A stretch of DNA of 64,000 nt, from assembly GCA_039030915.1 (NCBI GenBank), contig JBCCDG010000003.1, positions 30,939 to 94,938 of the forward strand, in the 5' to 3' direction. Below the pieces are notes generated by a model. That model saw only the letters and a program-made list of their open reading frames with translations. It did no database searches and was not told where the DNA came from. The translations under genes and the position numbers were made by a program. The stretch comes from Thermohalobaculum sp039030915. GTDB taxonomy: Bacteria > Pseudomonadota > Alphaproteobacteria > Rhodobacterales > Rhodobacteraceae. This document shows positions 1-7,778 of this stretch, piece after piece (position 1 is the first letter of the stretch; every line of letters begins with the position of its first letter).

Positions 1-1
1 C

Positions 2-40
2 GTCGGCGCGGGCTTCCTGCTCTGTATCGGCATTGCCTAA
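2..40 (+). CDS. C-terminal end of an unidentified, possibly membrane, protein
   Basis: The first 39 bases read in frame as a short hydrophobic tail, VGAGFLLCIGIA, followed by TAA. This looks like the last turn of a transmembrane helix whose gene begins before the window. The other two forward frames give unconvincing arginine-rich peptides. With only 12 residues visible, no family can be assigned and the frame could be accidental. Confidence 0.3.
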   Translation, partial: VGAGFLLCIGIA

Positions 41-69
41 GCGGCCCGTGCCGGATCGACCTCCGCGGT

Positions 70-246
70 CTAGGCCGCCAGCCGCTGGGTGAACCCGATC
101 ACCAGCGGGTTAGGTACGGCGGTAGCGTGGATGTTTGCGGCGTCCTTCATTTCGATGCCGCGCCTCGTCACCGTCAGGGGCGGTGACAGCTCGGCGTCGG
201 TCACCAACGTGATCGGGCGGATGGCGGGCGTTGGCTCCGTCTTCAT
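70..246 (-). CDS. Small hypothetical protein, 58 aa
   Basis: An ATG at 246 opens a 58-codon frame ending in TAG. It reads MKTEPTPAIRPITLVTDAEL and ends NPLVIGFTQRLAA. Its residue mix is ordinary (Ile, Thr, Val, Asp, Glu, Lys spread through it), unlike the Arg/Pro/Ala-rich shadow frames around it, so it may be real. I see no signal peptide, membrane segment or recognisable motif. It lies downstream, on the same strand, of the SOS box at 641-655, but about 400 bases of apparently non-coding DNA separate them. I do not recognise the family. Confidence 0.35.
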   Translation of the reverse strand: MKTEPTPAIRPITLVTDAELSPPLTVTRRGIEMKDAANIHATAVPNPLVIGFTQRLAA

Positions 247-1306
247 CTAAGCGAAGCCCGGCGCACCGAGCCCCAGCCATGTCGCGACAGAGATGGCAAC
301 AGCGCTAAGCTCATGACCGGATTGGGAAGAAGACCAACGGGACGGTGACCGCGAGGATCAGCACCACGTGCTGGTTCCGCGGCATCTCGCCCCTGGCCAT
401 CGGCTCGATTGGCGCAGTGCTCGATGTCGTGACGGCGACCACCGACTCCAAGATGACGGAAGACCTCCGGAAGAGATCCAGGACCCGCTGGGCGACATCC
501 GGGTGCCGGGCCGATGACGAACCGGACGGTGAGAAAGAGGGGCCGGCGAGCGAGCACCGACCCCTTTGTCTTCCTCGAAGGTCCACGCTCCATCGCCCGA
601 GCGCCCGCGCCCACCCACGTCAGCGTAGGCAGGCGGGCGTGAACATAAAAAGAACAAGCGAATACGCCGGGGCTATTCGCAACTGGTCCGCCCGGTGCGA
701 TCCCGCTTCCGACCACATGCCGAATGAGAGAGGCTGTCTCCATGATCGACGGGCTCCAGCCGGTCATCGAGGAGCAGCATCTTGCAAAGTCGGGCCTCTG
801 CGTCGCCCGGTCGAGCCGAGCGATGACCTGCGTCCGTCGTATCGAAGCGCGCTTCGGAACCCCTTCGTGTAACGGGCGACCGACGCGCCCAGGTCCTCGG
901 GCTTGTCCGCGGGGCGCGCGGTGCCCGTCACGCCCATGCCCATTCTCGTTGCATTGCGTCCCGGCGCCTCAAGCCTGCGCGGCCGTGGTCGATCGGTGCT
1001 GCAGGTAGCGAAAGGCGCCTTCTCCGCGTCCGACCGGCGGCGCGGCGGGCGCGCGCCGCAGGCATGGTGCAGGCTGTCGACAAAGCGTCGTCGATGGACG
1101 CGGTCTGCGCGACCGGGAGCGGGCCAACTGGATCCGACGGTCACTGCGAGGCGTCGCCACGCTGCAGCCGATCGCTGCGCGCCGCAGGTCTTGTGACGGT
1201 CGCAGGACCCGGGTTGCGGGACGACGTCCGAACCGCTCAAGCGCCGGGCGGGCCAGGTTTCGGAACGCGCAGCCCGATCTCGCGGCGAGGATCTACACGT
1301 CGGGCC
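247..1306. other. Gene-poor stretch of about 1 kb
   Basis: No frame here has convincing composition; all long frames are Arg/Pro/Ser/Ala-rich as expected of random GC-rich DNA. The only protein-like fragment is the tail of a minus-strand frame ending near 311, with a hydrophobic stretch HVVLILAVTVPLVFF, which could be a decayed or very small membrane peptide. The stretch also contains an SOS box at 641-655 and a 47-base segment (610-656) resembling one at 15918-15964. It may be decayed DNA or hold an unrecognised RNA or small gene. Confidence 0.5.
641..655 (-). promoter_or_regulatory. LexA (SOS) box, GAAC-N7-GAAC type
   Basis: The plus strand reads GAACATAAAAAGAAC, which is GTTC-N7-GTTC on the minus strand. 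This direct-repeat spacing is the established LexA operator of Alphaproteobacteria, and the A-rich spacer is typical. It stands out in DNA of about 70% GC. The nearest possible target on the minus strand is the small frame at 70-246; on the plus strand there is no convincing gene. Strand is assigned from the conserved flank shared with the second box at 15949-15963. Confidence 0.6.
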
Positions 1307-2149
1307 TCAAAAGCCGAGGAAGAGCAGGCTTCCGGCAGTGCCGCTGATGAAGACGACGCTGCCCACCGCGGCGGCGGCGCCGGTCACGGCCCCGAACGCG
1401 CCGCCAAGGATCACAAGTTGCGCGATCTCGAAGGGGGTCAGCACGCGGACGGACGGATCGATATCCGGTCGGGCGACGAGCCAGGGGGCGCGGCGGCAGG
1501 CGATCTCGGCGTCCTGCAGCAGCGGCCGCGGATCGACGCGCGCCTCCTCCCCACCAAAAAGCGCGGCGAAGCGGACGAGATCCGCAGGCTCGGCCACGCC
1601 AGCGCCGCGCAGCACTGCCCGCTCCCCCTCAGGGCCTACGCTGAGCGTCAACCGCCCGAAATAGACGGGCGCCTCGCCCGGAGGAACCGCGATGGCGAGC
1701 GGCCCGCAGTCGAACCCCGCGACACCACGCACGGCATAGGCGCCGGGCGGCAGGGCGTGCACGGAAAGCGCGCCGTCGAGAAAAGCGAGGAGGCGTGTGC
1801 CTTCGTCGCCCCGCCGCTTCAGGACGAGGACGCCGGCACCCGCTGGATCGAGCAGCTCCTCCGGCGGGTTCTCCACGGCGATCTCGAGGCCGATCAGCCT
1901 TGCGCCCCGCGGCGGTCTCGGCGGCGCGCCCTCGGCCGGCGCGACAGTGCCCTCCAGCCCCGCCTCGACGCTGTCGCCGGCATCGCCGGGGCGCGCCACA
2001 TCCTCGGACGCTTGGGGCACGACAACACCCGGCGGGGGCGGCGGGGTCTGACAGGCCGCGAGCATCAGCGCCAGCGCGGCCGCGCACGCCCGCGACGCAG
2101 CCAGTGTCCGGCCCGCCCCGATATGCCGATCCGCTTGTCGCAGCGCCAT
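1307..2149 (-). CDS. Putative lipoprotein, 280 aa
   Basis: The N-terminus has a positively charged segment, a hydrophobic run (ACAAALALML) and a lipobox ending at Cys33 (LAAC followed by QT), so export and lipid attachment are expected. A proline-rich linker follows (PPPPPGVVVPQ). The middle is a beta-rich domain of alternating hydrophobic strands that reads like an Ig or carboxypeptidase-regulatory-like fold. The last 45 residues are a Gly/Ala-rich hydrophobic hairpin, suggesting a second membrane contact. I do not recognise a named family. It stands alone, with short spacers on both sides. Confidence 0.7.
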   Translation of the reverse strand: MALRQADRHIGAGRTLAASRACAAALALMLAACQTPPPPPGVVVPQASEDVARPGDAGDSVEAGLEGTVAPAEGAPPRPPRGARLIGLEIAVENPPEELLDPAGAGVLVLKRRGDEGTRLLAFLDGALSVHALPPGAYAVRGVAGFDCGPLAIAVPPGEAPVYFGRLTLSVGPEGERAVLRGAGVAEPADLVRFAALFGGEEARVDPRPLLQDAEIACRRAPWLVARPDIDPSVRVLTPFEIAQLVILGGAFGAVTGAAAAVGSVVFISGTAGSLLFLGF

Positions 2150-2259
2150 CGCCGCCTCCCTCGCCTGCCCGGACTATCAGGCATCGCGCGGTGCGCGGAG
2201 ACAACGAAAAAGGGGCCGGCATGCGCCGACCCCTCGTTCATTTCAGCTGAGAAGCCGCG

Positions 2260-2754
2260 TCAGGCGGCAGCCTCGTTGATGCCGCCCTTCGCCAGCGCCG
2301 TCATGTCCCGGTCGCCCTTGTAGGCGCCGTCGAGGCATTTCTCGAGCAGCGCGGCCTCGCCGTCGAGCCCGAGACGGTTGGCGAAGGCCACGAGGCAGCC
2401 ATAGCCCGCAATCCCATAATGCGCCATGCGCTGGTATTGCGTGATGATCATCGCGTCGCGTGCATCGTTGTCCTCGATCGCCTCGTCGAGCGCGTGAGCC
2501 TGCGCTTCCTTCACGAGACCTTCCATGCCCTTGCAGTGCTCGCCGGTCGGATCGGCGCCATGCTCGCGAATGATCTTTTCTACGGTATCGATGCCGCGCT
2601 GAATGCCCTGCACCCCGTCGTTAAGCGCCTCGGAAAGCCCTTTGCTCGTCGCAGCCCCGCTCAGCTTCACGGTCATCTGCTGGGACTGCGTGTTGGCGCT
2701 GTACATGTCCTGGAGCTGGTCGATGTAGATGTCCTTGAGAGTGCGGAGAGCCAT
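2260..2754 (-). CDS. YciE/DUF892 ferritin-like protein
   Basis: The 164-residue product begins MALRTLKDIYIDQLQDMYSA, the hallmark opening of the DUF892 (YciF/YciE) ferritin-like family, and has the expected length. Four long helices carry Glu, His and Asp residues at metal-ligand positions, for example Y-x-A-N early, a helix with HALDEAIEDND, and QRMAHYGIAGYG. These cytoplasmic proteins are linked to general and desiccation stress, and their exact reaction is unsettled. A purine-rich stretch (AGAGGATGAAGC) precedes the ATG. It appears to be a single gene. Confidence 0.88.
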   Translation of the reverse strand: MALRTLKDIYIDQLQDMYSANTQSQQMTVKLSGAATSKGLSEALNDGVQGIQRGIDTVEKIIREHGADPTGEHCKGMEGLVKEAQAHALDEAIEDNDARDAMIITQYQRMAHYGIAGYGCLVAFANRLGLDGEAALLEKCLDGAYKGDRDMTALAKGGINEAAA

Positions 2755-2918
2755 GCTTCATCCTCTGTTGCTTGAACTGTGCGGAGAGAATGCACGGGGC
2801 ACGGTGAGCGTTCCGCTCCGCGCGGCCCTGTCGCACCCCACCGATAGGACAGGAAGCGAGCGGATCGAACGAGCGGGCGGCACGGAGAAGTGGGCGAAGG
2901 GGGGCGGCCGCGGATTGC

Positions 2919-3341
2919 TCAGCCTGCCCGGCGCCCGTCGGCGTCGATCAACAGGCTGCCGTCCTCCCTGGCGAAGGGGCCGGGCGGCCAGCGGTCGAGA
3001 ATGTCGAGGACGGTCTCCGACGGCCGGCAGAGCCGCACGCCCCTTGCCGTGCAGACGATGGGACGGTTCACGAGGATCGGATGCTCGAGCATGGCCTCGA
3101 TCAGCACCTCGTCGGGGATGTCCTTGGCGGTCAGGCCCAGCGCCTCGGCCGGGCTGCGGGAGACGCGCAGGGCGCTGTGCGGGGTGAGGCCCGCCGCGGC
3201 GAAGAGCGCAAGGAGCTGCGGCCGCGTCCAGCCCGTCTCGAGATACCGGATCACGAAGGGCCGGTAGCCCGCCGCTTCGATGATCGCCAGCACGGTGCGC
3301 GAGGTCCCGCAGTCCGGGTTGTGGTGGATCGCAACATCCAT
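2919..3341 (-). CDS. arsC: Arsenate reductase, glutaredoxin-dependent type
   Basis: The 140-residue protein is of the plasmid R773 ArsC class, which reduces arsenate to arsenite with glutathione and glutaredoxin. The catalytic Cys11 lies in HHNPDCGTSR, and the arginines that hold the oxyanion are visible as Arg59 (ALRVSR), Arg93 (NRPIV) and Arg106. The ATG at 3341 is chosen because the family starts right at this strand; the open frame extends further upstream but is read from the next gene. It sits 2 bases downstream of the aquaglyceroporin gene, so the two are almost surely co-transcribed. No arsR, arsB or acr3 is present in the window. Confidence 0.93.
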   Translation of the reverse strand: MDVAIHHNPDCGTSRTVLAIIEAAGYRPFVIRYLETGWTRPQLLALFAAAGLTPHSALRVSRSPAEALGLTAKDIPDEVLIEAMLEHPILVNRPIVCTARGVRLCRPSETVLDILDRWPPGPFAREDGSLLIDADGRRAG

Positions 3342-3343
3342 GG

Positions 3344-4057
3344 TCAGCCTTCCTCGCGCTTGCCGGGCCCCAGCCGCTCCGCGGCCACGCCCTTCCATGG
3401 CGCTTCGCGCAGAAACCAGCCGCAGGCATAGGCGGCGATGGCTGCGCCGAGGAGCTCCGCGGCGATAAAGCCCGGCAGATCGATGGGCCGTATGCCGGAA
3501 AAGGTGTCGGTGAACGCGCGGGCGATGGCAACGGCGGGATTGGCGAAGCTGGTCGAGGCCGTGAACCAGTAGGCCGCGGTGATGTAGAGCCCGACGAGCC
3601 AGGGAACGGCATCGGCGCGTGCCCGGAGGCCGGCGAAGATCACGGCGCAGAGCCCGAAGGTCGCCACAACCTCCGCAAACCACTGCGCACCGCCGGTGCG
3701 GACGGTGGCGGAGACACCGAGGGGCGCCAGCTCGAACATCAGATGCGCCACCGCCGTGCCCGCGACGCCGCCCCCGATTTGCGCTGCGGCATAGGCGAGG
3801 GCGTCCCGTCCCGTGAGCGCCCCGCGCAGCCAGAAACCGAAGCTTACGGCCGGGTTGAAATGCGCGCCCGAGACCGGGCCGAGCACCGTGATGAGCACCA
3901 CCAGGATCGCGCCCGTCGGGATCGTGTTGCCCAGAAGCGCCAGCGCCGTATCGTCCGTCAGCCGCTCTGCCATGATGCCGGAGCCGACGACGGTGGCGAC
4001 GAGAAAGCCCGTGCCCACGGCCTCGGCGGTCAGACGGCGGTGACGATCGGCATCCAT
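3344..4057 (-). CDS. aqpS: Aquaglyceroporin of the arsenic-linked AqpS type
   Basis: A 237-residue MIP-family channel with six membrane segments and both pore NPA boxes, at about residues 68-70 (AHFNPAVS) and 173-175 (FANPAVAIAR). In Sinorhizobium meliloti the aqpS channel replaces an active arsenite pump: ArsC makes As(III), which leaves by diffusion down its gradient. The direct coupling to arsC here, with 2 bases between the genes, supports that role. It is the first gene of the pair and begins 230 bases from the divergent nadD frame. Family membership is clear; the arsenic role rests on context. Confidence 0.88.
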   Translation of the reverse strand: MDADRHRRLTAEAVGTGFLVATVVGSGIMAERLTDDTALALLGNTIPTGAILVVLITVLGPVSGAHFNPAVSFGFWLRGALTGRDALAYAAAQIGGGVAGTAVAHLMFELAPLGVSATVRTGGAQWFAEVVATFGLCAVIFAGLRARADAVPWLVGLYITAAYWFTASTSFANPAVAIARAFTDTFSGIRPIDLPGFIAAELLGAAIAAYACGWFLREAPWKGVAAERLGPGKREEG

Positions 4058-4394
4058 GCGGCACTCCGCTTACGGTGTCATCGGGACGGCGCAGGATATC
4101 GGCGACGGCCCGGCCGAGAAAGCGATCGCCGGCGTCGTCATCAAAACTTCAACAAGCAGCGCGGCCTCTCTCTCCGCCGCCTCTCGCTCCGCCCCACAGG
4201 CGGGCGGACGGCTGGGGGGACGGGGGGCCACATGGCGGCACGGCGCTGCCGCAGAGGGACAGAGTTGACAATCCGCGCCCCACCCGCCCATGCAGGACGG
4301 CCCAGCAAGCCGCGCGGCCTCCACCGCCGGCACCGTCCGCAGCCCAGGGCGCGGCGCCCCCGCGCCCGCCGCCCGCGCCAGCCGAGGCCGCCGC

Positions 4395-4994
4395 GTGTTC
4401 CACCGCGATCCGCTCGCCCTCCCGGGTCAACGCATCGGTCTGCTCGGCGGCTCGTTCGACCCGCCGCATGCGGGCCATCTGCACATCACCACCTGGGCGC
4501 TGCGTACCTTCGAGCTCGACCAGGTCTGGTGGATCGTGAGCCCCGGCAACCCGCTCAAGACACGCGGTCCGGCGGAGATGAGCCGGCGCCTCGCCGCCTG
4601 CCGCGCCATGATCCGTCACCCGCGCGTGACCGTGACCGATATCGAGGCGCGGCTCGGTTGCCGCTATACGGCCGACACGCTCGAGCGGCTTGCCCGTCGC
4701 TATTCCGGCACGCGCTTCGCCTGGCTCATGGGCGCGGACAATCTGGCGGGTCTCCACCGCTGGGAGCGGTGGGAGTGGATCATGGCGCATTTCCCCGTCG
4801 GCGTGCTCGCGCGGCCGGGCGAGCAGCTCCGTGCCGGGCTCTCCCCCGCGGCCCGGCGCTTCGGCCGCTGGCGGCTGCGCCAGCATGAAGCCGCGCGTCT
4901 CGCCGATGGGCCGACGCCCCGCTGGGCGCTCCTTACAGGTGCGATGTCCGCCGAAAGCTCCACCGCGATCCGCGCGGCCGGAAGCTGGCCTTAG
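4395..4994 (+). CDS. nadD: Nicotinate-nucleotide adenylyltransferase
   Basis: It makes deamido-NAD from nicotinate mononucleotide and ATP in cytoplasmic NAD synthesis. The nucleotidyltransferase signature GLLGGSFDPPHAGH lies near the N-terminus, and the second motif SAESSTAIR (the ISSTxIR box) near the C-terminus. I choose the GTG at 4395 (VFHRDPLALPGQRIGLLGG), giving 199 residues, close to the usual size. An ATG at 4290 would add 35 Arg/Ala/Pro-rich residues with no family counterpart. The adjacent dacB in the same direction is a common order in Rhodobacterales. Confidence 0.9.
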   Translation: MFHRDPLALPGQRIGLLGGSFDPPHAGHLHITTWALRTFELDQVWWIVSPGNPLKTRGPAEMSRRLAACRAMIRHPRVTVTDIEARLGCRYTADTLERLARRYSGTRFAWLMGADNLAGLHRWERWEWIMAHFPVGVLARPGEQLRAGLSPAARRFGRWRLRQHEAARLADGPTPRWALLTGAMSAESSTAIRAAGSWP

Positions 4995-5149
4995 GAACGC
5001 TTCCCGGGTTGCCCCCGAGTGCGCCCCGGTGCGACGCTGCTTGTGATCGAAGCCAGCCGGATCGCGCTGCTCTACCGCTTGCAAAGGCTGAAGGGCTCTG
5101 CGATTCTCTACGCCGCGCCGCTTGAGGGGAGAGCGCCGCGGGGAGCGTC

Positions 5150-6907
5150 ATGAGGGCTATATCGTTCGTGAAATTGCCGAGGCTCGCATGCCTGGCGGGG
5201 GCCGCATCGGCAGCCCTGCTCGCCGGCGCCTTCTCCGTCCTGCCCGCTGCTGCCGAGACCGCCGTGGCGCCGCTGGCGCCCGAGGTGGTCGCGCGCCGGC
5301 CGATGCCGCGACCTGCCGATGTGCCACCGCCGCCGCCGATTACCCACGAGATCGCCAAGCGCGCGCGGGTCAGCGGTCAGATCGGCTGGTTGGTGGCTGA
5401 TATCGACACCGGCGAGGTGATCGATGCCGCGGGCGCGCATCATCCATTTGCCCCCGCCTCCGTCGCCAAGCTGCCGACCGCGGCCTTCGCCCTCGACCAG
5501 CTCGGCCCCGACTATCGCTTCGAGACGGCGCTGCGCGCGGACGGGCCGGTCGTGGCGGGCGTGCTCCAGGGCGATCTCACGGTCGCAGGCGGCGGGGATC
5601 CGGAGCTCGATACCGACGCGCTAGACCGGCTGGCGGAGGCGCTGGCCAGCGCCGGCATCTCGCGCGTCGAGGGGTTTCTCCGCCTCGATCCCGGCCCGCT
5701 GCCCGAGATCGCGGCGATCATGGCCGACCAGCCCGTGGATGCGGCCTATAATCCGGCCGTCTCCGGGCTCAGCCTCAACTTCAACCGCGTGCGGCTTGAC
5801 TGGCCGCACCGGGCGAAGGCGTCGGACGTGCAGGTCCGCGCCCAGGCGGACCGGCTCCGCCCTGCAACCGATGCGGTGCGCATCCATGCCGCGCCGCGCC
5901 TGCCGGCCCCCCTCATGCACAGCTATGCCGAGGATCATGAGCGCTGGGACATCGTGGAGGCCGCGCTCAGGCGAAAGGGCGGGCGATGGCTGCCCGTCCG
6001 CCGCCCCGCCGCCTATGCGGGCGCGGTGATGGCCGGGCTCGCCGCGGCGCGCGGCATCCATATCGCGGGCGGCACCCTGCCCCCGGCAAGCCCCAGGGCC
6101 GCGGCCGCCGGCGGGCTCGCGGAGGGTGCGACAACCGTCGCTGCGCGGAGCGGCATCGCCTCCCTCGCCGCGCTCGGCCGGGACGACGCGCAGGCCGAGG
6201 GCGCCATCGGTCGCGTGGTCGCGCGCCATCGGAGCCGGCCGCTCGATGCCATCCTGCGCGAGATGCTGCGCTATTCGACCAATCTCACCGCCGAGCTTTG
6301 CGGGATCGCCGCGGCTCGGGAGGCGCTGCCCGGGGACGGCCTCGCCGGGCTCCGCGGCACCGCTGACGGCGCGGATGCGGACGCGGCACGACGGCTTGCC
6401 ATGAGCGCCGCGGCGCTCAATGCCTGGGCCGCCCGGCGAGCGGGCTTCGCGCCTGGCGACACGGGCTTCCTGCTCGCCAACCACTCGGGCCTCAGCCTCG
6501 CCTCCCGCATCAGCCCCGCGCGGCTGGTGCAGCTCCTGCAGGCCGTGGCGCTGGAGCCGGTCGAGACAGCGGTGCACGATCCGCGGCTACCCGGCGGCGT
6601 GGCTCAGCTTCTCCGCCAGCACAATATCGCGGCGCGCAACGTGCCCTTCGACTATGCGGGAACGGCCGTCGCGGCGAAGACGGGGACGATGCATTTCGTG
6701 CGCGGCCTCGCAGGCTATGCGACGACGCCGAAAGGCAGGAGACTGGCCTTCGCGATCTTCGCGAACGATCTCATGCGCCGGGAGCAGGGCCAATACGGCG
6801 CCCGCAGCTGGGCCAACCGCGCCCGCGGCATGGAGCGCGCGCTCATCCGCGAATGGGTGCGCATCGCCGACGCGGCGACGCCCGCCGGGAAGGCCGGCGC
6901 CGACTGA
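5150..6907 (+). CDS. dacB: D-Ala-D-Ala carboxypeptidase/endopeptidase, PBP4 (S13) family
   Basis: This periplasmic serine peptidase trims peptidoglycan peptides. It has a signal peptide (hydrophobic core at about residues 12-35, ending in Ala-rich AAAETA). All three penicillin-binding motifs are present: SVAK with Ser104/Lys107, Ser-Thr-Asn at about 376-378 (YSTN), and Lys-Thr-Gly at about 510-512 (AKTGTM). The 585-residue length is somewhat above the usual 470-500, and the extra falls between the first and second motifs as in other S13 members. It lies 155 bases after nadD. A dispersed hairpin starts at the base following its stop codon. Confidence 0.92.
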   Translation: MRAISFVKLPRLACLAGAASAALLAGAFSVLPAAAETAVAPLAPEVVARRPMPRPADVPPPPPITHEIAKRARVSGQIGWLVADIDTGEVIDAAGAHHPFAPASVAKLPTAAFALDQLGPDYRFETALRADGPVVAGVLQGDLTVAGGGDPELDTDALDRLAEALASAGISRVEGFLRLDPGPLPEIAAIMADQPVDAAYNPAVSGLSLNFNRVRLDWPHRAKASDVQVRAQADRLRPATDAVRIHAAPRLPAPLMHSYAEDHERWDIVEAALRRKGGRWLPVRRPAAYAGAVMAGLAAARGIHIAGGTLPPASPRAAAAGGLAEGATTVAARSGIASLAALGRDDAQAEGAIGRVVARHRSRPLDAILREMLRYSTNLTAELCGIAAAREALPGDGLAGLRGTADGADADAARRLAMSAAALNAWAARRAGFAPGDTGFLLANHSGLSLASRISPARLVQLLQAVALEPVETAVHDPRLPGGVAQLLRQHNIAARNVPFDYAGTAVAAKTGTMHFVRGLAGYATTPKGRRLAFAIFANDLMRREQGQYGARSWANRARGMERALIREWVRIADAATPAGKAGAD

Positions 6908-6960
6908 TCGAGGCAAGCGGGATCGCGGCTGGTCGCCGCGATACTCGTCTGCGTTCTCTG
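6908..6960 (-). repeat. Dispersed hairpin repeat, copy 1 (inverted orientation)
   Basis: Directly after the dacB stop lies ATCGCGGC (6922-6929), loop TGGTC, GCCGCGAT (6935-6942): a perfect 8-bp stem with a 5-nt loop. Its reverse complement and flanks (TCGAGGCAAGCGGG on one side) match the copies at 22515-22568 and 38640-38691. There is no T-tract, so it is not a textbook terminator. It may end or protect the dacB transcript or be a REP-like element. Confidence 0.7.
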
Positions 6961-7074
6961 CCTGACGCGGTTGCGGGAAATCCTTCGGGCATCGGTCGGC
7001 TGAGAGGATGCTCGGCGGGCTGGGGAGGAGCCACGACGGGCTCCTTGCCAAGTGTTTTCCAATGACCGGACCGC

Positions 7075-7118
7075 GTCAACCACAAGCCGGCTCCGCCGGT
7101 CGCTTCGCGATGGTTGAC
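7075..7118. other. Inverted repeat in the dacB-TerB spacer
   Basis: GTCAACCA at 7075-7082 is mirrored by TGGTTGAC at 7111-7118, with an inner CCGGCTCCGCCGG that can also pair. It sits in the roughly 290-base spacer between the convergent dacB and TerB-like genes, so a transcription-ending structure is the simplest reading. I see no gene in this spacer. Confidence 0.4.
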
Positions 7119-7200
7119 CCGGCCCGGCCCTTGGCTGCATGGCTTGGGCCGCATGCGGGCGCTCTTCAGCGGGGACGGGGCGCCTCCGACCGCCGTTCGG

Positions 7201-7626
7201 TCAGGTTCGGGGCTCGAGACGCTGATGGCGGGCGCGGGCGCCGCGCTCGATGGCGGCCGAGGCCAGGCGGCCGACGCGGAGGTCGTAGCGGATCATCTCG
7301 AGGAGCTTCATCTCGGTCTCGTCGACCCCGCCGTCCGAGGCCGCCACATCGCAGGCCAGCGCATAGGCCGTCTCGCGCAGATGGTCGGGCAGCGCGTCCT
7401 CCACCAGCCCGATGAGCGCATCGAGCCCGTCCTCCTCCTCGAGAAGATCCGCCACCATGCCCGAGACGTTGCGGATGCGGTCGGTATCGTAGCCGCCGAA
7501 GACCGGGAGCTGACGCACCGTGCCGGTGATCCAGTCGAGCTCGCTGTCGGTGATCTTCTCGTCCGCCGCCGCGACGGCGATCATCACGGCAATGAGGGCG
7601 TCCTGCGGGCTGAGCGGATCGGTCAT
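7201..7626 (-). CDS. TerB-like (tellurite-resistance family) protein
   Basis: The 141-residue all-helical product has the duplicated TerB signature of acidic loops: AADEKITDSELDWI near the N-terminus and ASDGGVDETEMKLLEMIRYD near residue 97. Such proteins bind metal through these Asp/Glu clusters; members outside ter operons have no proven function. The ATG at 7626 fits the family start, while the open frame extends upstream with an implausible Arg-rich lead. It lies divergent to lysK with a spacer of about 150 bases. No other ter genes are nearby, so tellurite resistance should not be inferred. Confidence 0.82.
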   Translation of the reverse strand: MTDPLSPQDALIAVMIAVAAADEKITDSELDWITGTVRQLPVFGGYDTDRIRNVSGMVADLLEEEDGLDALIGLVEDALPDHLRETAYALACDVAASDGGVDETEMKLLEMIRYDLRVGRLASAAIERGARARHQRLEPRT

Positions 7627-7778
7627 TATCGGCGGCTCCTCGCGTAAAGCACCCGGCATTCCCCGGGCCGCGCGGACGCTAGACGCCCCTTCCGCCGCGC
7701 GCAACCGGGCATTCCGGCCTGTTGACCCACGCCCCCGCCCGCAGTAGCGCGCAGGCCATGCAACGGAGGACGCCCCCA

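Noticed and set aside
1064..2323. 419-residue plus-strand frame opposite the lipoprotein gene
   Set aside because: It is antisense to a frame with a clear signal peptide and lipobox, and its own composition is Arg/Gly/His-rich without any motif.
7201..7626. Tellurite-resistance operon
   Set aside because: Only a single TerB-like gene is present, with no terA, terC, terD or terZ neighbours.
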